This document shows positions 8,736 through 18,037 of a DNA stretch of 24,253 nucleotides, piece by piece. A model generated the notes under the pieces. The model saw only the letters and a list, made by a program, of their open reading frames with translations. It was not told the origin of the DNA and made no database searches. The translations under genes were made by a program, and so were the position numbers. How positions within the stretch are numbered: position 1 is the stretch's first letter; each line of letters opens with the position of its first letter. The stretch covers positions 1 through 24,253 of the forward strand of contig NW_026970926.1 in the NCBI RefSeq assembly GCF_963678635.1, written 5' to 3'. The stretch is from Symsagittifera roscoffensis. Taxonomy: Eukaryota > Xenacoelomorpha > Acoela > Convolutidae.

Positions 8736-9113
8736 TCAAAGGATGGATGATGAACGTTGGTATTCAGCGAACATCGTATTCTTGTCCGATTCCTCTTGTT
8801 AGAGAAGTTCCAGGACTCTGTAGTTAGGGGCATCAATCGTTGTGTCTTCTTGTGACAACGACTGTGTTTCCCAACGAAATCAATCTGATTTCAAATTGGT
8901 TTGCTTGACGGGTTTTTCTGTATTGTGTAGAGAACTTGTTTTGTGTTCAACCTCGACTGGGAATGGCGTGGAGATTGTGCGTGGAGGGGATGCCATGTAA
9001 CTCGGATCTGTACGTATACTTGAGCATCGAGGTGGTCATTGGTCTAGTTCAATGAAGTCCTTTTCTGCGAAGTCAAGTCGTACTCTAAATCCTTTGAGTT
9101 GTGATTGTGGACG
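8736..9113 (-). pseudogene. Decayed ORF between integrase and 3' LTR, unknown product
   Basis: One minus frame has only three internal stops (TGA 9036-9038, TGA 8880-8882, TAA 8799-8801) over 126 codons and coding-like composition: LKGFRVRLDFAEKDFIELDQ, TISTPFPVEVEHKTSS, ETQSLSQEDTTIDAPNYRVL. It is Pro-, acidic- and Ser/Thr-rich, with no membrane segment, so it does not look like an envelope gene. It could be the far C-terminus of pol or an extra 3' ORF. No family is recognised. Confidence 0.35.
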
Positions 9114-9384
9114 TCATATCGGTTGTGGTTAGCCATTATGTTCGAGTCTAGTGGGGTCGTTTTGTCTTTGGATGTTCGTCTTTGTTGTTGTGTACTGATC
9201 TATATACTGCAAGGTATGATTTACATTTTATAAAATTTTTATTAGTTCAGTTTTTTAATTATGAATTTAGTTAGTTGTTTTCACAAAAGCATTTTGTTTT
9301 AGTTCGGTTATTTTGAAGAGTTACTCACCCTTGAGTACCTCTTATTAAAAATAGAAAAGTGGTCACAAAGCGTGGATGTAGCGC

Positions 9385-9441
9385 GGTGGGTTAGGCCGGC
9401 TATAGAGCATGCTCAGGACGTCCTCTCTGGTGGGTTAGGCC
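9385..9441. repeat. 13-bp direct repeat pair (GGTGGGTTAGGCC)
   Basis: Exact copies lie at 9385-9397 and 9429-9441, 44 bp apart, in a locally GC-rich patch of an AT-rich region. The first follows GTAGCGC and faintly resembles a tRNA A box, but no B box follows. Confidence 0.6.
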
Positions 9442-9642
9442 AGGAGTGGGAGTATGATTTCGTGCGGTTTCTTTGAGAGGTCCTGTTATGTGATAACGTT
9501 TTATGTTGGGTTTATGTTGGTCTTTCTTATGTTCCTTTGGTTGTGTCCTTTTTTCAAAAATCAAATTATTTTTGTTATGGGTTTGTCTTTCGACTTTTTT
9601 GTGTTTTATTATTTCTTTCTTAGACTTTATAATAGTCTTCAA
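9400..9642 (-). CDS. Lys-rich 80-codon ORF downstream of integrase, possible integrase tail
   Basis: A basic ORF (KTIIKSKKEIIKHKKVERQT at the start, GLTHQRGRPEHAL at the end) follows the integrase stop by about 120 nt in the same strand. Gypsy integrases often end in a basic tail, so it may be the displaced C-terminus. Its low complexity and AT-richness also allow a chance ORF. Confidence 0.3.
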   Translation of the reverse strand: MKTIIKSKKEIIKHKKVERQTHNKNNLIFEKRTQPKEHKKDQHKPNIKRYHITGPLKETARNHTPTPGLTHQRGRPEHAL

Positions 9643-9765
9643 AAGAATAAATTATCCAGTTTTAAACTGGGTTAATCCGGTTTGGGTACCGTTGGTTTTC
9701 TTTTCTTAGTCATACTGTTATTTTATGATTTGTGGTGTTTAGTAAGCTGCGTTGGTTAGTTTGGT

Positions 9766-10680
9766 TTAGTATATAATTCCTTTTTGTGTATTAAAATTAG
9801 GTATTAAGACAAATGTTCCAATTTTTAAATCGGAGGCTGGTGTGAAGCGTGAATTTATTTGTTCGTTAATGTTCTGCCTTTGTAACAATTTTTTTGTTAC
9901 TTTTTGGTAAATTTCATTGTGTTTTTTATCTCTATTTAAAGGCCATTCGGTGTGTGCACCGGAGGCTAATTTAAGGATTTGTGGGTGATGAAAATGATCG
10001 TCATCATGCGTTTGTAAAGGTGGGTTATAACAAATTGAGTCTTTATTCGGTTGGCAATGACCTTGTGCATTTTTATGAGATTTTGCTGTAAACATAATTG
10101 GTTTACGTGGCTTTTGATTAAAAACCATTTCGCATGGTGACATTCCTAGAGTTGTCGTAATTTGTGAATTATATGCTAAGGGGAATAATTTTACATCTGC
10201 TGACCATTCTGCGTATCTTGTATCATTTCCATTTATGATACATCTAAGATATTCTTGTAGTGAACGGTTCATACCTCCGACTAAACCGTTTGTCCAAGGT
10301 GCATGAGATGTACGCGGTTTGTGCTTAATGTTGTATAAATGACATATTGTGATGATTTCATTATTTATGAACTCTGTACCGTTGTCTGTAACTAAAATTT
10401 CGGGTAATCCGAATTTGGCTATCCAGTGTTCATAAAGTGTTGTGTAAGCATAATAAGCAGTACAATGTGGTACTCGGTTGAGTGCTACATAATGTGTAAA
10501 TGCGTCAACAATTACCATAATGTAGGAGTTTCCTTCAGAGGATGGTGAAATTGGTCCTTTTGTATCGAATGAAATACGGTGGTTAATATTTTTTTTGTCC
10601 TTTAAAATCTTGTTTTTGTGCTATTTGTTTTTGATTCGGATAAGGTTTATTTAGTTGACATACTATACAATCATTGCATA
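9766..10680 (-). pseudogene. Ty3/gypsy integrase core, catalytic Glu replaced by Gly
   Basis: One frame runs from FDTKGPISPSSEGNSYIMVI, with the first Asp (10564-10566), through FGLPEILVTDNGTEF, with the second Asp (10384-10386), to PWTNGLVGGMNRSLQEYL. The third acidic residue of the D,D-35-E triad should fall at 10276-10278, exactly 36 codons after the second Asp, but GGA (Gly) is there. LAYNSQITTTLGMSPCEMVF and LKIGTFVLIPNF follow, as in gypsy C-terminal regions. The zinc cysteines CNDCIVCQ (10667-10678 for the first pair) lie in another frame, with a break at a T8 run (10589-10596). It should be catalytically dead. Confidence 0.88.
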
Positions 10681-11018
10681 GTACTTTTATCCAAATTGGG
10701 GCATTTGGAAAAAAAAATTTTGTCTAAAATTTGAATATGTTTTCTCTGATCCAGAGTGTCCTTTAGTATTTTGTGTATGTGAAATGTTAAATCTATGAGA
10801 ATCATACTTAAAGGCAGACAGGGAACTGTAGAATCATTTAAGTGATATTCTAGAAGTTCTGTGTTTTCATTAATTGTTGTATTATTAAAATTTCGAAAAT
10901 ATCGAAGGAGTGTTTTATTTCCTAAAATTGTGGTATCTGCCTTTAAGGGCTTAGTTTTGTATTTGTGCCATGATTTTAGTTGTCTAATTACTGGGTCAAG
11001 ATTTTGATATTGTTTCAA
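10671..11018 (-). pseudogene. Linker and integrase N-terminal zinc-binding histidines, frameshifted
   Basis: The frame reads NLDPVIRQLKSWHKYKTKPL, then CLPLSMILIDLTFHIH, and then leaves the integrase frame. The expected continuation, NTKGHSGSEKTYSNF, appears in a neighbouring frame starting at an A4 run near 10774, and the cysteine pair appears in a third frame after an A9/T9 run (10709-10717). Together these form the HHCC zinc domain that helps integrase multimerise on LTR ends. Two shifts within 70 nt separate its ligands. Confidence 0.75.
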
Positions 11019-11068
11019 AGTATTAAATGTAATTTTATCTGTTGGAGAGAGAAAAGTATTTTCAATTT

Positions 11069-11689
11069 CTAATTTAGATAAAGGAATTGTGTCAAGTGGG
11101 TCATGGAGGTCAAAACTTGATTTATTGTGTATTTTGAATCATTTGTTTGTGGTCCTGATAAGTTTGTTTTATCAGCTAAATTTTCTTTTTCAATTAACGG
11201 AAAAAGGTCTTTTTTATGCGAGTGTTGTTTGATTCGTTTTTGTTGGGTGTTGTTTTTTATCCATTGTGAGTATGGAATTGGTTTGAAAGTTGATGTTCCA
11301 AGTAGATCAACTTCGTAGTGATTATTTTGGCAATCCAAGTAAAGTGGGAAGTGTTGTAGATTTTTTATTTGTGATTGATCAATGTCAGTTTTTACTGCAT
11401 ATTTGCATTCTAGTCGGGGTGATGTTTCGTCTTTTGCAAAGTAAAATTTTATATTTTTGGGTACTTCAACTGTAGTTTTTCGTGTAAGAAATTCAGGTGG
11501 TGTATTTCGACTTAATGTGTCTGGTAATGCAAGATTCTTTCCTGCTGTCCAAACTATATGTAAGTTTGGAAATTTCATTAGAATTAATTGAAATCTATAA
11601 ACTCGGTGATTTGGATTTGACTTTTGTGTAACGAGAAAAATGATTGGTTTATGATCTGTGAATAGAACTGTTGGATGTTTTGATCCAAG
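11069..11689 (-). pseudogene. RNase H C-terminal part and RNase H-integrase linker
   Basis: After a one-base frame change near 11686-11690, the RNase H domain continues here. TVLFTDHKPIIFLVTQKS holds the third acidic residue, and RFQLILMKFPNLHIVW and LALPDTLSRN hold the fourth. About 150 residues of charged linker follow, ending at 11069. The RNase H catalytic acids are therefore all present but divided between two frames. The gap to the next piece (11019-11068) continues in another frame. Confidence 0.82.
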
Positions 11690-13968
11690 TATCGAAACTC
11701 ATATTCTGTAAGTGTATAAATTATAGCAGTACATTCTCTCATTAGAGTTGAGAGTCGTAGCTCTGCTTGAGTGAATAATCGGGAATTTGCTGATATAAGG
11801 TTCATTTTATTTGTACCACTGTGTGATTGTTGTAATGCTGCGCCGATGCCAAAATTTGAAGCATCGCACATTGCATAGAATGGTTGATTTGGATCTGGAA
11901 TGGTGTTTGAAATTTGTTCAGTTAAAAGTTTTTTAATTTCTTTAAATCGAGTTTGATGTTCAGTGGTCCATTCAAATTGATTTTGTTGTCTGAGGATATT
12001 ATAGAATGGTCTTAAATATAATTGCGTTTTATAAACGTACTTGCTTAAGAAATTTAACATTCCAAGGAATTCTTGGATTTTCTTTTTGTTTGTTGGTGGT
12101 TGAAGTTTTTGAATAGCATCAATGCGTGATTTTAATGGAGTGATTGTGTTTCTTTCTATATTATGTCCTAAAAATTTAACTCGTGTTAAAAAGAAGTGTG
12201 ATTTATCGGGGGCGGCCTTCAGATTTTCGTTCTGATGTATTTTATGATAGTGTTCTAAAACTGTAAACATTTCTTCTTTTGTCTGTGATTGCATAAACAC
12301 ATCGTCTAAATAGGTGATTGCGTTTTTCTTAAGTATTAGTGGTCTAAAAATTTTGCTCATTAAAGCTGAAAATGCTGCTGGTCCTATGGATATTCCATAG
12401 AATAGGTGGTTCAATTCATATTGTTGATTTCCAATAACAAATTGTGTTAAACGTCGTGATTGTTCATCTAGTGGCATTTGATTGTATGCACTGTTCATAT
12501 CTGCGGTTGTAAAGTATTTTCCGTTTGATTTTGTTAAAATAACTTGTATTGGTTCAATAGGCCAATTGCATTTCGATTCGTCTATTAGTGAATTGAGATA
12601 TCTAGCGTCTAAAACTATTTTTAATGATTCTCCTTTTGCTAGGATTATAACAGGGTTAATAAATGTGTTACCTTTTGGTTGTTCTTCTTTGTTTACCGGT
12701 GAGATAATTTTGTATTGTTCTAAAATATTGAGTAATCTATTTACTTTGTCGTGTAAATGAATTGGTACTTTACTTGCTCTTTGTTTTTTGAAAACTGCGT
12801 CAGGTTTTAACGGGAGATGTAGTGATGAACTGATTTTCGCAACATCAAATTTTGATGTTGCGTAGACTGTTGAATATTTTAACAGTTGTTTTGCTAGCTT
12901 ATCAAATTCGATTTGTGTAATTTGCGAGTGTTGAAAGTTAAACATTGTTAAAAACTGTTGTTGTTCTTTTGTGTAATTGGTTATATTGAATGTTGGTTTA
13001 AAATATGATGTTTTTGTGAAATAATCTGTGTTTATCTTTTCATTGCTTATTATGTTATTTATGGATAGTTCTTTGTTAAGAATTGTGGATGTACAAATAT
13101 CTAATAATTGGAGTTTATTATTTACGCGATTTGCTTTTTCATGTACGGGTGTTATTGTAGCGTTTGTTTCGCAATATCCTAAACGTCCCAAGGGTAATGT
13201 TACTTGATACGGTGTATTGTTATATACATGTAGCGAAATGATGTCTGAATTCGTATTTTTCAAATATTTTACAGATGAAATCGTGGTTTTGAAAAACTTA
13301 TGAATAGGTTTAATCTCAAAGTCTGACATAAAGAGTTGTTGTTTATTTTGACTTTTATCATATTGGTGAACTTGTTTTATTGAAAAGTTATATATATTTC
13401 CTGATAATGGTTTCAGGTGTTTCCGTTGTTGGTTATAAATTGGATAAAATTTTGAAAAGAATGGTGGTTGTTTATTTAATCTTTGAAAAAATGTTAGAGC
13501 TGTATTTTTTGTTTTTGTGTACTTATCTTTGATTAGTATTTTACTATTCAAGATGTTGATTGTTGGTATATATTTAGATATGAATGGTATGCCAATGATA
13601 TTGTGTTTAATATCAGTGATATGAAATATTTGTTTAAACGGTTTGTTTAGAATTTTATTTTGCTCCATTGTTCTTGTGGGGAGGAGGAATAATTGGATTG
13701 TTCCATAATTTACTAATGTTGATCCTTGTGCTGTTGCTAGTTTACTAGAGGTTGCTAGAGGCGTTAATTTTGGATGTATTGTTTTGATTTCATTCCATGT
13801 GGGAATGTTAATTATGTTTGATTCTGCTCCTGAATCAATTAAAAAATCAATTTCAAGATCTGGTGGTTGAAATTCTTTGTTTCTTGGACTTTCTAAGAGA
13901 AATGGTATTGTCCAATTTTTTTTCTCTGGGTTGTTCTTTTTGTATATATTGATAAATATGATTTGTGT
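11584..13968 (-). CDS. pol: pol: protease, reverse transcriptase and most of RNase H (Ty3/gypsy)
   Basis: A single minus frame is open from just after a TAA at 13969-13971, about 795 codons. The first in-frame ATG is only at 13668, inside the protease, so translation must come from gag by frameshift. Retropepsin: FLIDSGAESNIINIP (DSGA at 13825-13836) and HNIIGIPF. RT: LDARYLNS, YFTTADMNSAYNQMPL with the first Asp, LFYGISIGPAAFSALMSKIF, and AITYLDDVFM (YLDD at 12301-12312), then VKFLGHNI. RNase H: AMCDASNFGIGAALQQ and LMRECTAIIYTLTEYEFRYL. The last 100 or so nt are out of frame with the true RNase H continuation. All visible protease and RT catalytic residues are intact, unlike the rest of the element. 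Confidence 0.93.
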   Translation of the reverse strand, partial: TQIIFINIYKKNNPEKKNWTIPFLLESPRNKEFQPPDLEIDFLIDSGAESNIINIPTWNEIKTIHPKLTPLATSSKLATAQGSTLVNYGTIQLFLLPTRTMEQNKILNKPFKQIFHITDIKHNIIGIPFISKYIPTINILNSKILIKDKYTKTKNTALTFFQRLNKQPPFFSKFYPIYNQQRKHLKPLSGNIYNFSIKQVHQYDKSQNKQQLFMSDFEIKPIHKFFKTTISSVKYLKNTNSDIISLHVYNNTPYQVTLPLGRLGYCETNATITPVHEKANRVNNKLQLLDICTSTILNKELSINNIISNEKINTDYFTKTSYFKPTFNITNYTKEQQQFLTMFNFQHSQITQIEFDKLAKQLLKYSTVYATSKFDVAKISSSLHLPLKPDAVFKKQRASKVPIHLHDKVNRLLNILEQYKIISPVNKEEQPKGNTFINPVIILAKGESLKIVLDARYLNSLIDESKCNWPIEPIQVILTKSNGKYFTTADMNSAYNQMPLDEQSRRLTQFVIGNQQYELNHLFYGISIGPAAFSALMSKIFRPLILKKNAITYLDDVFMQSQTKEEMFTVLEHYHKIHQNENLKAAPDKSHFFLTRVKFLGHNIERNTITPLKSRIDAIQKLQPPTNKKKIQEFLGMLNFLSKYVYKTQLYLRPFYNILRQQNQFEWTTEHQTRFKEIKKLLTEQISNTIPDPNQPFYAMCDASNFGIGAALQQSHSGTNKMNLISANSRLFTQAELRLSTLMRECTAIIYTLTEYEFRYLDQNIQQFYSQIINQSFFSLHKSQIQITEFIDFN

Positions 13969-15301
13969 TTAAACATTTTGTTTTGTCAATTTCATTGGGT
14001 TTATTTACCGTGTTAATTTCGTTTATTTCTTGTGCAGTTTGTGTAGTATTGATGGGTTCAATATAATAACTGTGAAGGAGTTCCAATTGATTTTCATATA
14101 CAAATGATGTAAAAGATTGTTCATACATAATAGGTTCGTAGTCGTTTTTGACTGCTATCATATTTATGGAGATGGTATTTTCTGTATCACTTTCTGTGTC
14201 TGATGATCCACAGTTTATTTGATTTAGTTGTAGTTCGTTATTTCCTGTGTCATCAATACCTGGAGGGTCTGATGTTGTTTCTTCATTTGACTGTACTTGA
14301 TTAATATGTCTTTGATGTTTTGGTGTACTACTTCTATATCGATGTTTAGAATTATTATAATGGTTGTTATTCTTATGTGGTGATTGGGAATAATTTCTTT
14401 ATTGATTATTATAACTTGAATTTCGTTTTTGTGAATTATTCCGTGATCTGTTTTGATAATTGTCATTTGGTCTGTGATAGTTTGATCTGTTATATGAGTT
14501 ATTTCTTGATCGATTGTTCGGGTAATTCTGATTTCGATTGTTCGAATAACTTCTACTTAGATTATGTGAATAGTTTCTATTTCTGTTATATGATGAGTTT
14601 CGTGATTGATTATTGGAATAGTGTTTATTCCTTGGGTTTGATTGGGAATTGGTTCTAGAAACAAGTTGTGTTGCATTTGAATTTGATCTCGTTTAGTTAT
14701 TTTGACTATTTGATCAATTAAAATGATTTTGTGAAGAATTCTGTGTATTTCTTCGTTCTGGTGATCTTACTCTATAACTTGAGTTATATGGTGATTGATT
14801 CCTTGTGTAATTAGTGTTGTTCGGAAGTGGTTTTCCTGAACTGTTGTTACTGTATTCATTTTTGTTTGGTAGATTTTGATCTTTTTTCATATGTTGATAG
14901 AATGATTTATTTGGTTCTTTATACTTTTGGGGTTTGTTTTGGTTATCTTGTTGTTTTTGTCTACATTCGGAAATAATATGTCCGTATTGTCGGCAATAAT
15001 TACACCATTTTTTGAAAGATGGTTTGCCTTTAAAATTTGGGTGTTTTTCATAAATATTTACTATTTAAGTGATTTTTTCAACTAGGTCTGTATCTGATTC
15101 CTGTATGTTATTGATATGTGTAGTGTTTGTTTCAATTTGATTAACATATTGTAGTTTTAGATTTTCTGTTTCTTCAAGTTTCATTGTGATTTCCGCTTGC
15201 TCTAGTTTGTCTACTAATTTTCGAAAATCTAAATCTGGCTCTCGAACTGAAGAAGGATGAGATGCTCTCTTTTTTATTGCTATTTTCCTTAATTGAGGTG
15301 T
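13853..15301 (-). pseudogene. gag: gag C-terminal part with CCHC zinc knuckle and Arg/Asn/Ser-rich tail
   Basis: This continues the frame of the Gag core below a TGA (15302-15304). A coiled segment (FRKLVDKLEQAE) is followed by a TAA (15065-15067) and a knuckle CNYCRQYGHIISEC (14963-15004; C-x2-C-x4-H-x4-C), which binds RNA. Then comes a degenerate repeat tail of the type NNRSRNNSYNRS (about 14400-14660), an acidic segment, and MIAVKNDYEPIMYEQ at the end, finishing at TGA 13853-13855. Further stops are TGA 14714-14716, TAA 14693-14695 and TAA 14399-14401. It overlaps the pol frame by about 116 nt. Confidence 0.8.
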
Positions 15302-16582
15302 TCAGGTCATCATTAAAATTTCTGTCATTTTTGTGTTTTTATAGTCATTTGTATTTAATGAATATGCTTTTCGAACTAGTGTTTCGATACGTACTGCTAG
15401 TTGTTTGATGGTTTCATTTGGTAATCTGCGAATTTCATTACATAAAACTCTTTCTTGTTGCTTATTTCTCTCGGAGTCAAACATTTTTGAAAATTCTTGT
15501 GTAAATCTTTTCCAATTTGATTTTATTTCTATAGGTAATACTGAAAACCATTTTTGGGCTGCGCCATCTAAGGTTGTTTGTATCAACGCTGTGCGTCGAT
15601 GTATCCAATTTTGATGTAGTGGCGTATTAATTGGTTCAGGTCCTATATTTAAAATCAAGTTTGCTGTTACTGCATTTAAATAATCTTCTACAGAATATTC
15701 AGGGTCTGTTCCTGTGAATACCATTAAAGGTTTATTTGATGTTATTGATGATCCACCCATAAGGTATGGATTCATTGTCATTTGTAATGATTCTGCGGCA
15801 TTTGGCATTTGTGAGAAATTTGAAAGTTGATTTTTTGTTATTTCGTGTTGTTGAAGATAATATGGGAGTGGTATTTCATTTTGCATTTGAGTTGGTTGAT
15901 ACGAGTGCATAATCATTGGGTTTTGTGGTTGAATTGGTTGAAAAGATTGTGTATTAGTTGGATTTGGCATTTGTATTGGTTGTTGATTTCGTGTATCTGT
16001 TGGATTTGGAGAAAAAATTCTATTATATGTATGAGGTCGTCGCGATCCTTGTTTGCGATATTCTTGGGTATATGGTGCAAAAATGTCTGGTTGTAAATAA
16101 TCATCATCAGGTGATAAGTAATCCGTATGATGAGGTGCTTGCTTTTTATTTTTATTTTGATGAAAGAATGGGTAATTTTCACTATGGTCCTGTGGAGGAT
16201 GTGAATTAGTTCGAAAATTTAATGAGTTGGTTGTTGTCATTGGGTTATCCCAATAGTGAGAACGTACATGATTATTATTAGTTTTTTGTGGGGGATAGTT
16301 TGTTTTTGATGAATGTGCGTAACTATAATTGTGTTCCGCAAAAGTGTTTCTTGTGAACGTTTTTCGTGTTTTTGACGGTAATGTCATAGGTCTATATGTT
16401 TGATAATCCATTTGTGGATTTTTTGGAGCAACCGAAGGTTTAACGGTTGATTGTAAGGTTACTTGTGCTAGTGAAGTGTTTGTATTTTTTGGTGTTGTTA
16501 AATTCGGACGTATCGGTGAAATACTTTGTTGTGTAGTTGTTGTTGTTTGGACGATTTCTTCATTTATGAAGTGTGATGGTGT
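15302..16582 (-). pseudogene. gag: gag core (retrotrans_gag-like) with tandem 14-residue repeats
   Basis: The frame is open for 427 codons, from just below a TAA (16583-16585) to a TGA (15302-15304). The N-terminal two thirds are Gln/Asn/Pro-rich and include three 14-residue tandem repeats (15881-16006). The C-terminal part matches the Ty3/gypsy capsid domain: LIQTTLDGAAQKWFSVLP, IKSNWKRFTQEFSKMFDSE, EIRRLPNETIKQLAVRIETL. The first ATG is at 16411, but the frame is equally coding-like above it and joins the upstream ORF in phase. The TGA cuts the capsid domain before its usual end, so the protein would lack the knuckle. Confidence 0.85.
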
Positions 16583-17526
16583 TTAAACATCTTGTTGTGT
16601 AAGATTCCTAGTTCCATTAAGGTTTTCATTGTGTATGACGGTCGAATTTAAACTGTTGTTTCGCGTATCAGGTAAAAATGTATTGTAGTTTAATGGTGTT
16701 GCATCATTGGTTAATGGTACTACTCTTACATAATCTCTTGTATATGACATTGTACTTATTGCTTGACTTGAGATTGATTGTGGGATATTTATAAATGCAT
16801 AATGAGACCATTTGGGGTCCCAAACGTAGTCTGACTGTTCTGTGATGGCGGTATCATCGTTTGAATTTTGAGGTCTGCAATTTTTTCTTGCTTGCGAAAT
16901 TAAGTCTATATTATGTGTGAAATAATCTATTATAAACCATGCCAATATTTTTTGTAAGTCGTGTTTTGTGTGTTGTGAAACATCGTCATTAGTGAAATTT
17001 TCTTTGATTATTTGTAGAAAAGTTGAAAATAACGTGATTTCATGTCGTACTTTTGTATGTTTGGATGTTTCAGTTGGTGAGATACTTTGAAATTCTGTTT
17101 TTTCTAATATAGAAATATATGTATATATTATTGCAAAAACTTCGTTAGTGAATATAGAGTTTGCTCTTTGTGAATTATGATATTGTATGCTTTTAATATA
17201 TTCTAAGAATACTTTTGAAAATTCTAATTCAAGATCGTCTGTTTGAATTACATATTTACGATGATTCGGATTTGGTGTGCTGAATTCTATGGTGTAGATT
17301 CCATATTGTTGTGTTAAATTACATATATCTTTCAGATAAGGTTCAATAATTTGTCTTTTGATTTTTACATCTGGGAATTCTGCTTTGCATGGGCTGATTC
17401 CGGGTCCAACAAATTTACAAGTAAATTCTTGCAAAAATCTTGTTGCCCTCTATTATCGGGTGCATCTATGAGGAAGGGGTAAACCTCTTCGTCAGCTGGA
17501 CTATCGTCACTTTGAGTGTGGCTCAT
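16583..17526 (-). pseudogene. Upstream ORF1, unknown function, possible Gag N-terminus
   Basis: A candidate ATG at 17524-17526 starts MSHTQSDDSPADEEVYPFLI in one frame. At an A5/T5 run (17433-17437) coding passes to the gag frame: CKFVGPGISPCKAEFPDVKI, then YGIYTIEFSTPNPNHRKYVI, many aromatic and charged residues, and ending NLTQQDV at TAA 16583-16585. It is about 310 residues, moderately acidic, with no membrane segments or known motif that I recognise. Because it shares its frame with gag across the TAA, it may be the N-terminal part of one very large Gag. It could also be a separate accessory protein. Confidence 0.5.
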
Positions 17527-17584
17527 TTTTTGTTTAATGACTGTTAATATATAACTATCGATGTGTCTAATTGGTTGATTCCAA

Positions 17585-17932
17585 TTATAAAAGTTTACTG
17601 GTTTGTGTTTGTATTGCTTTTTTTTCTTCTTTTTCCTCTTTTTGATGAATTTGAAGTTGTTTCTGATTCGGAAAAATATAATTGATCGTGAATGGGAGTT
17701 CATCTAAATTGCTGGCTTCTGATTCTGAAAATGCGCTTCTATTTTTTGAAAATATTTTTTGTGTGATTTGTCTTTGTTTGTTTATTATTTTTCTTTTTAT
17801 TGTCAGTCGTTTTGTTCTAATGTATCCAACTGTTTGTGTATGAGGTGTGATTACAAGATCGTATTTTTGGTTATCTATCTCACAGTTGTGTAAAACGATT
17901 GTTTGTTTATTTCCCAGATTTTTGGATGACAT
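17585..17932 (-). CDS. Upstream ORF0, 115 codons, unknown function
   Basis: ATG at 17930-17932 starts MSSKNLGNKQTIVLHNCEID. The middle is basic (RTKRLTIKRKIINKQRQITQ) and the end is a charged EKEEKK tract. The frame stays open upstream of the ATG to a TAA near 17997, reading KKIEIIQQLFASLILNL, so an older start may have been lost. After an A8 run (17618-17625) the next frame continues as KHKPVNFYNWNQPIRHID into the ORF1 start, so ORF0 and ORF1 may once have been one reading frame. No family is recognised. Confidence 0.45.
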   Translation of the reverse strand: MSSKNLGNKQTIVLHNCEIDNQKYDLVITPHTQTVGYIRTKRLTIKRKIINKQRQITQKIFSKNRSAFSESEASNLDELPFTINYIFPNQKQLQIHQKEEKEEKKAIQTQTSKLL

Positions 17933-18037
17933 AAGGTTTAGGATGAGGGATGCAAAAAGTTGTTGGATGATTTCTATTTTCTTAAACTGTTAGTCCTTAC
18001 GATTTTTTGGTTAGCTTAACCTGGATCTTTTTGTTCA

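Noticed and set aside
9371-9445. tRNA-derived SINE suggested by an A-box-like GTAGCGCGGTGGGTTAGG
   Set aside because: No B box follows at a suitable distance and no target duplication or A-rich tail is visible.
9454-9709. Plus-strand hydrophobic ORFs that resemble membrane proteins
   Set aside because: They are antisense to a Lys-rich minus-strand stretch. A-rich coding read backwards gives Phe/Leu-rich false membrane segments.
14224-14466. Minus-strand ORF rich in Ile, His and Asn
   Set aside because: It is a shifted frame over the gag repeat tail; the gag frame explains this stretch.
14377-14658. Plus-strand ORF rich in Phe, Tyr, Cys and Asn
   Set aside because: It is the antisense of the Arg/Asn/Ser repeat tail of gag; its odd composition follows from that repeat.
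15302-15304. TGA codons in gag read as sense or programmed read-through
   Set aside because: Gag also has several TAA stops at unrelated places, and the gag frame itself ends with TGA. Ordinary decay fits better than recoding.
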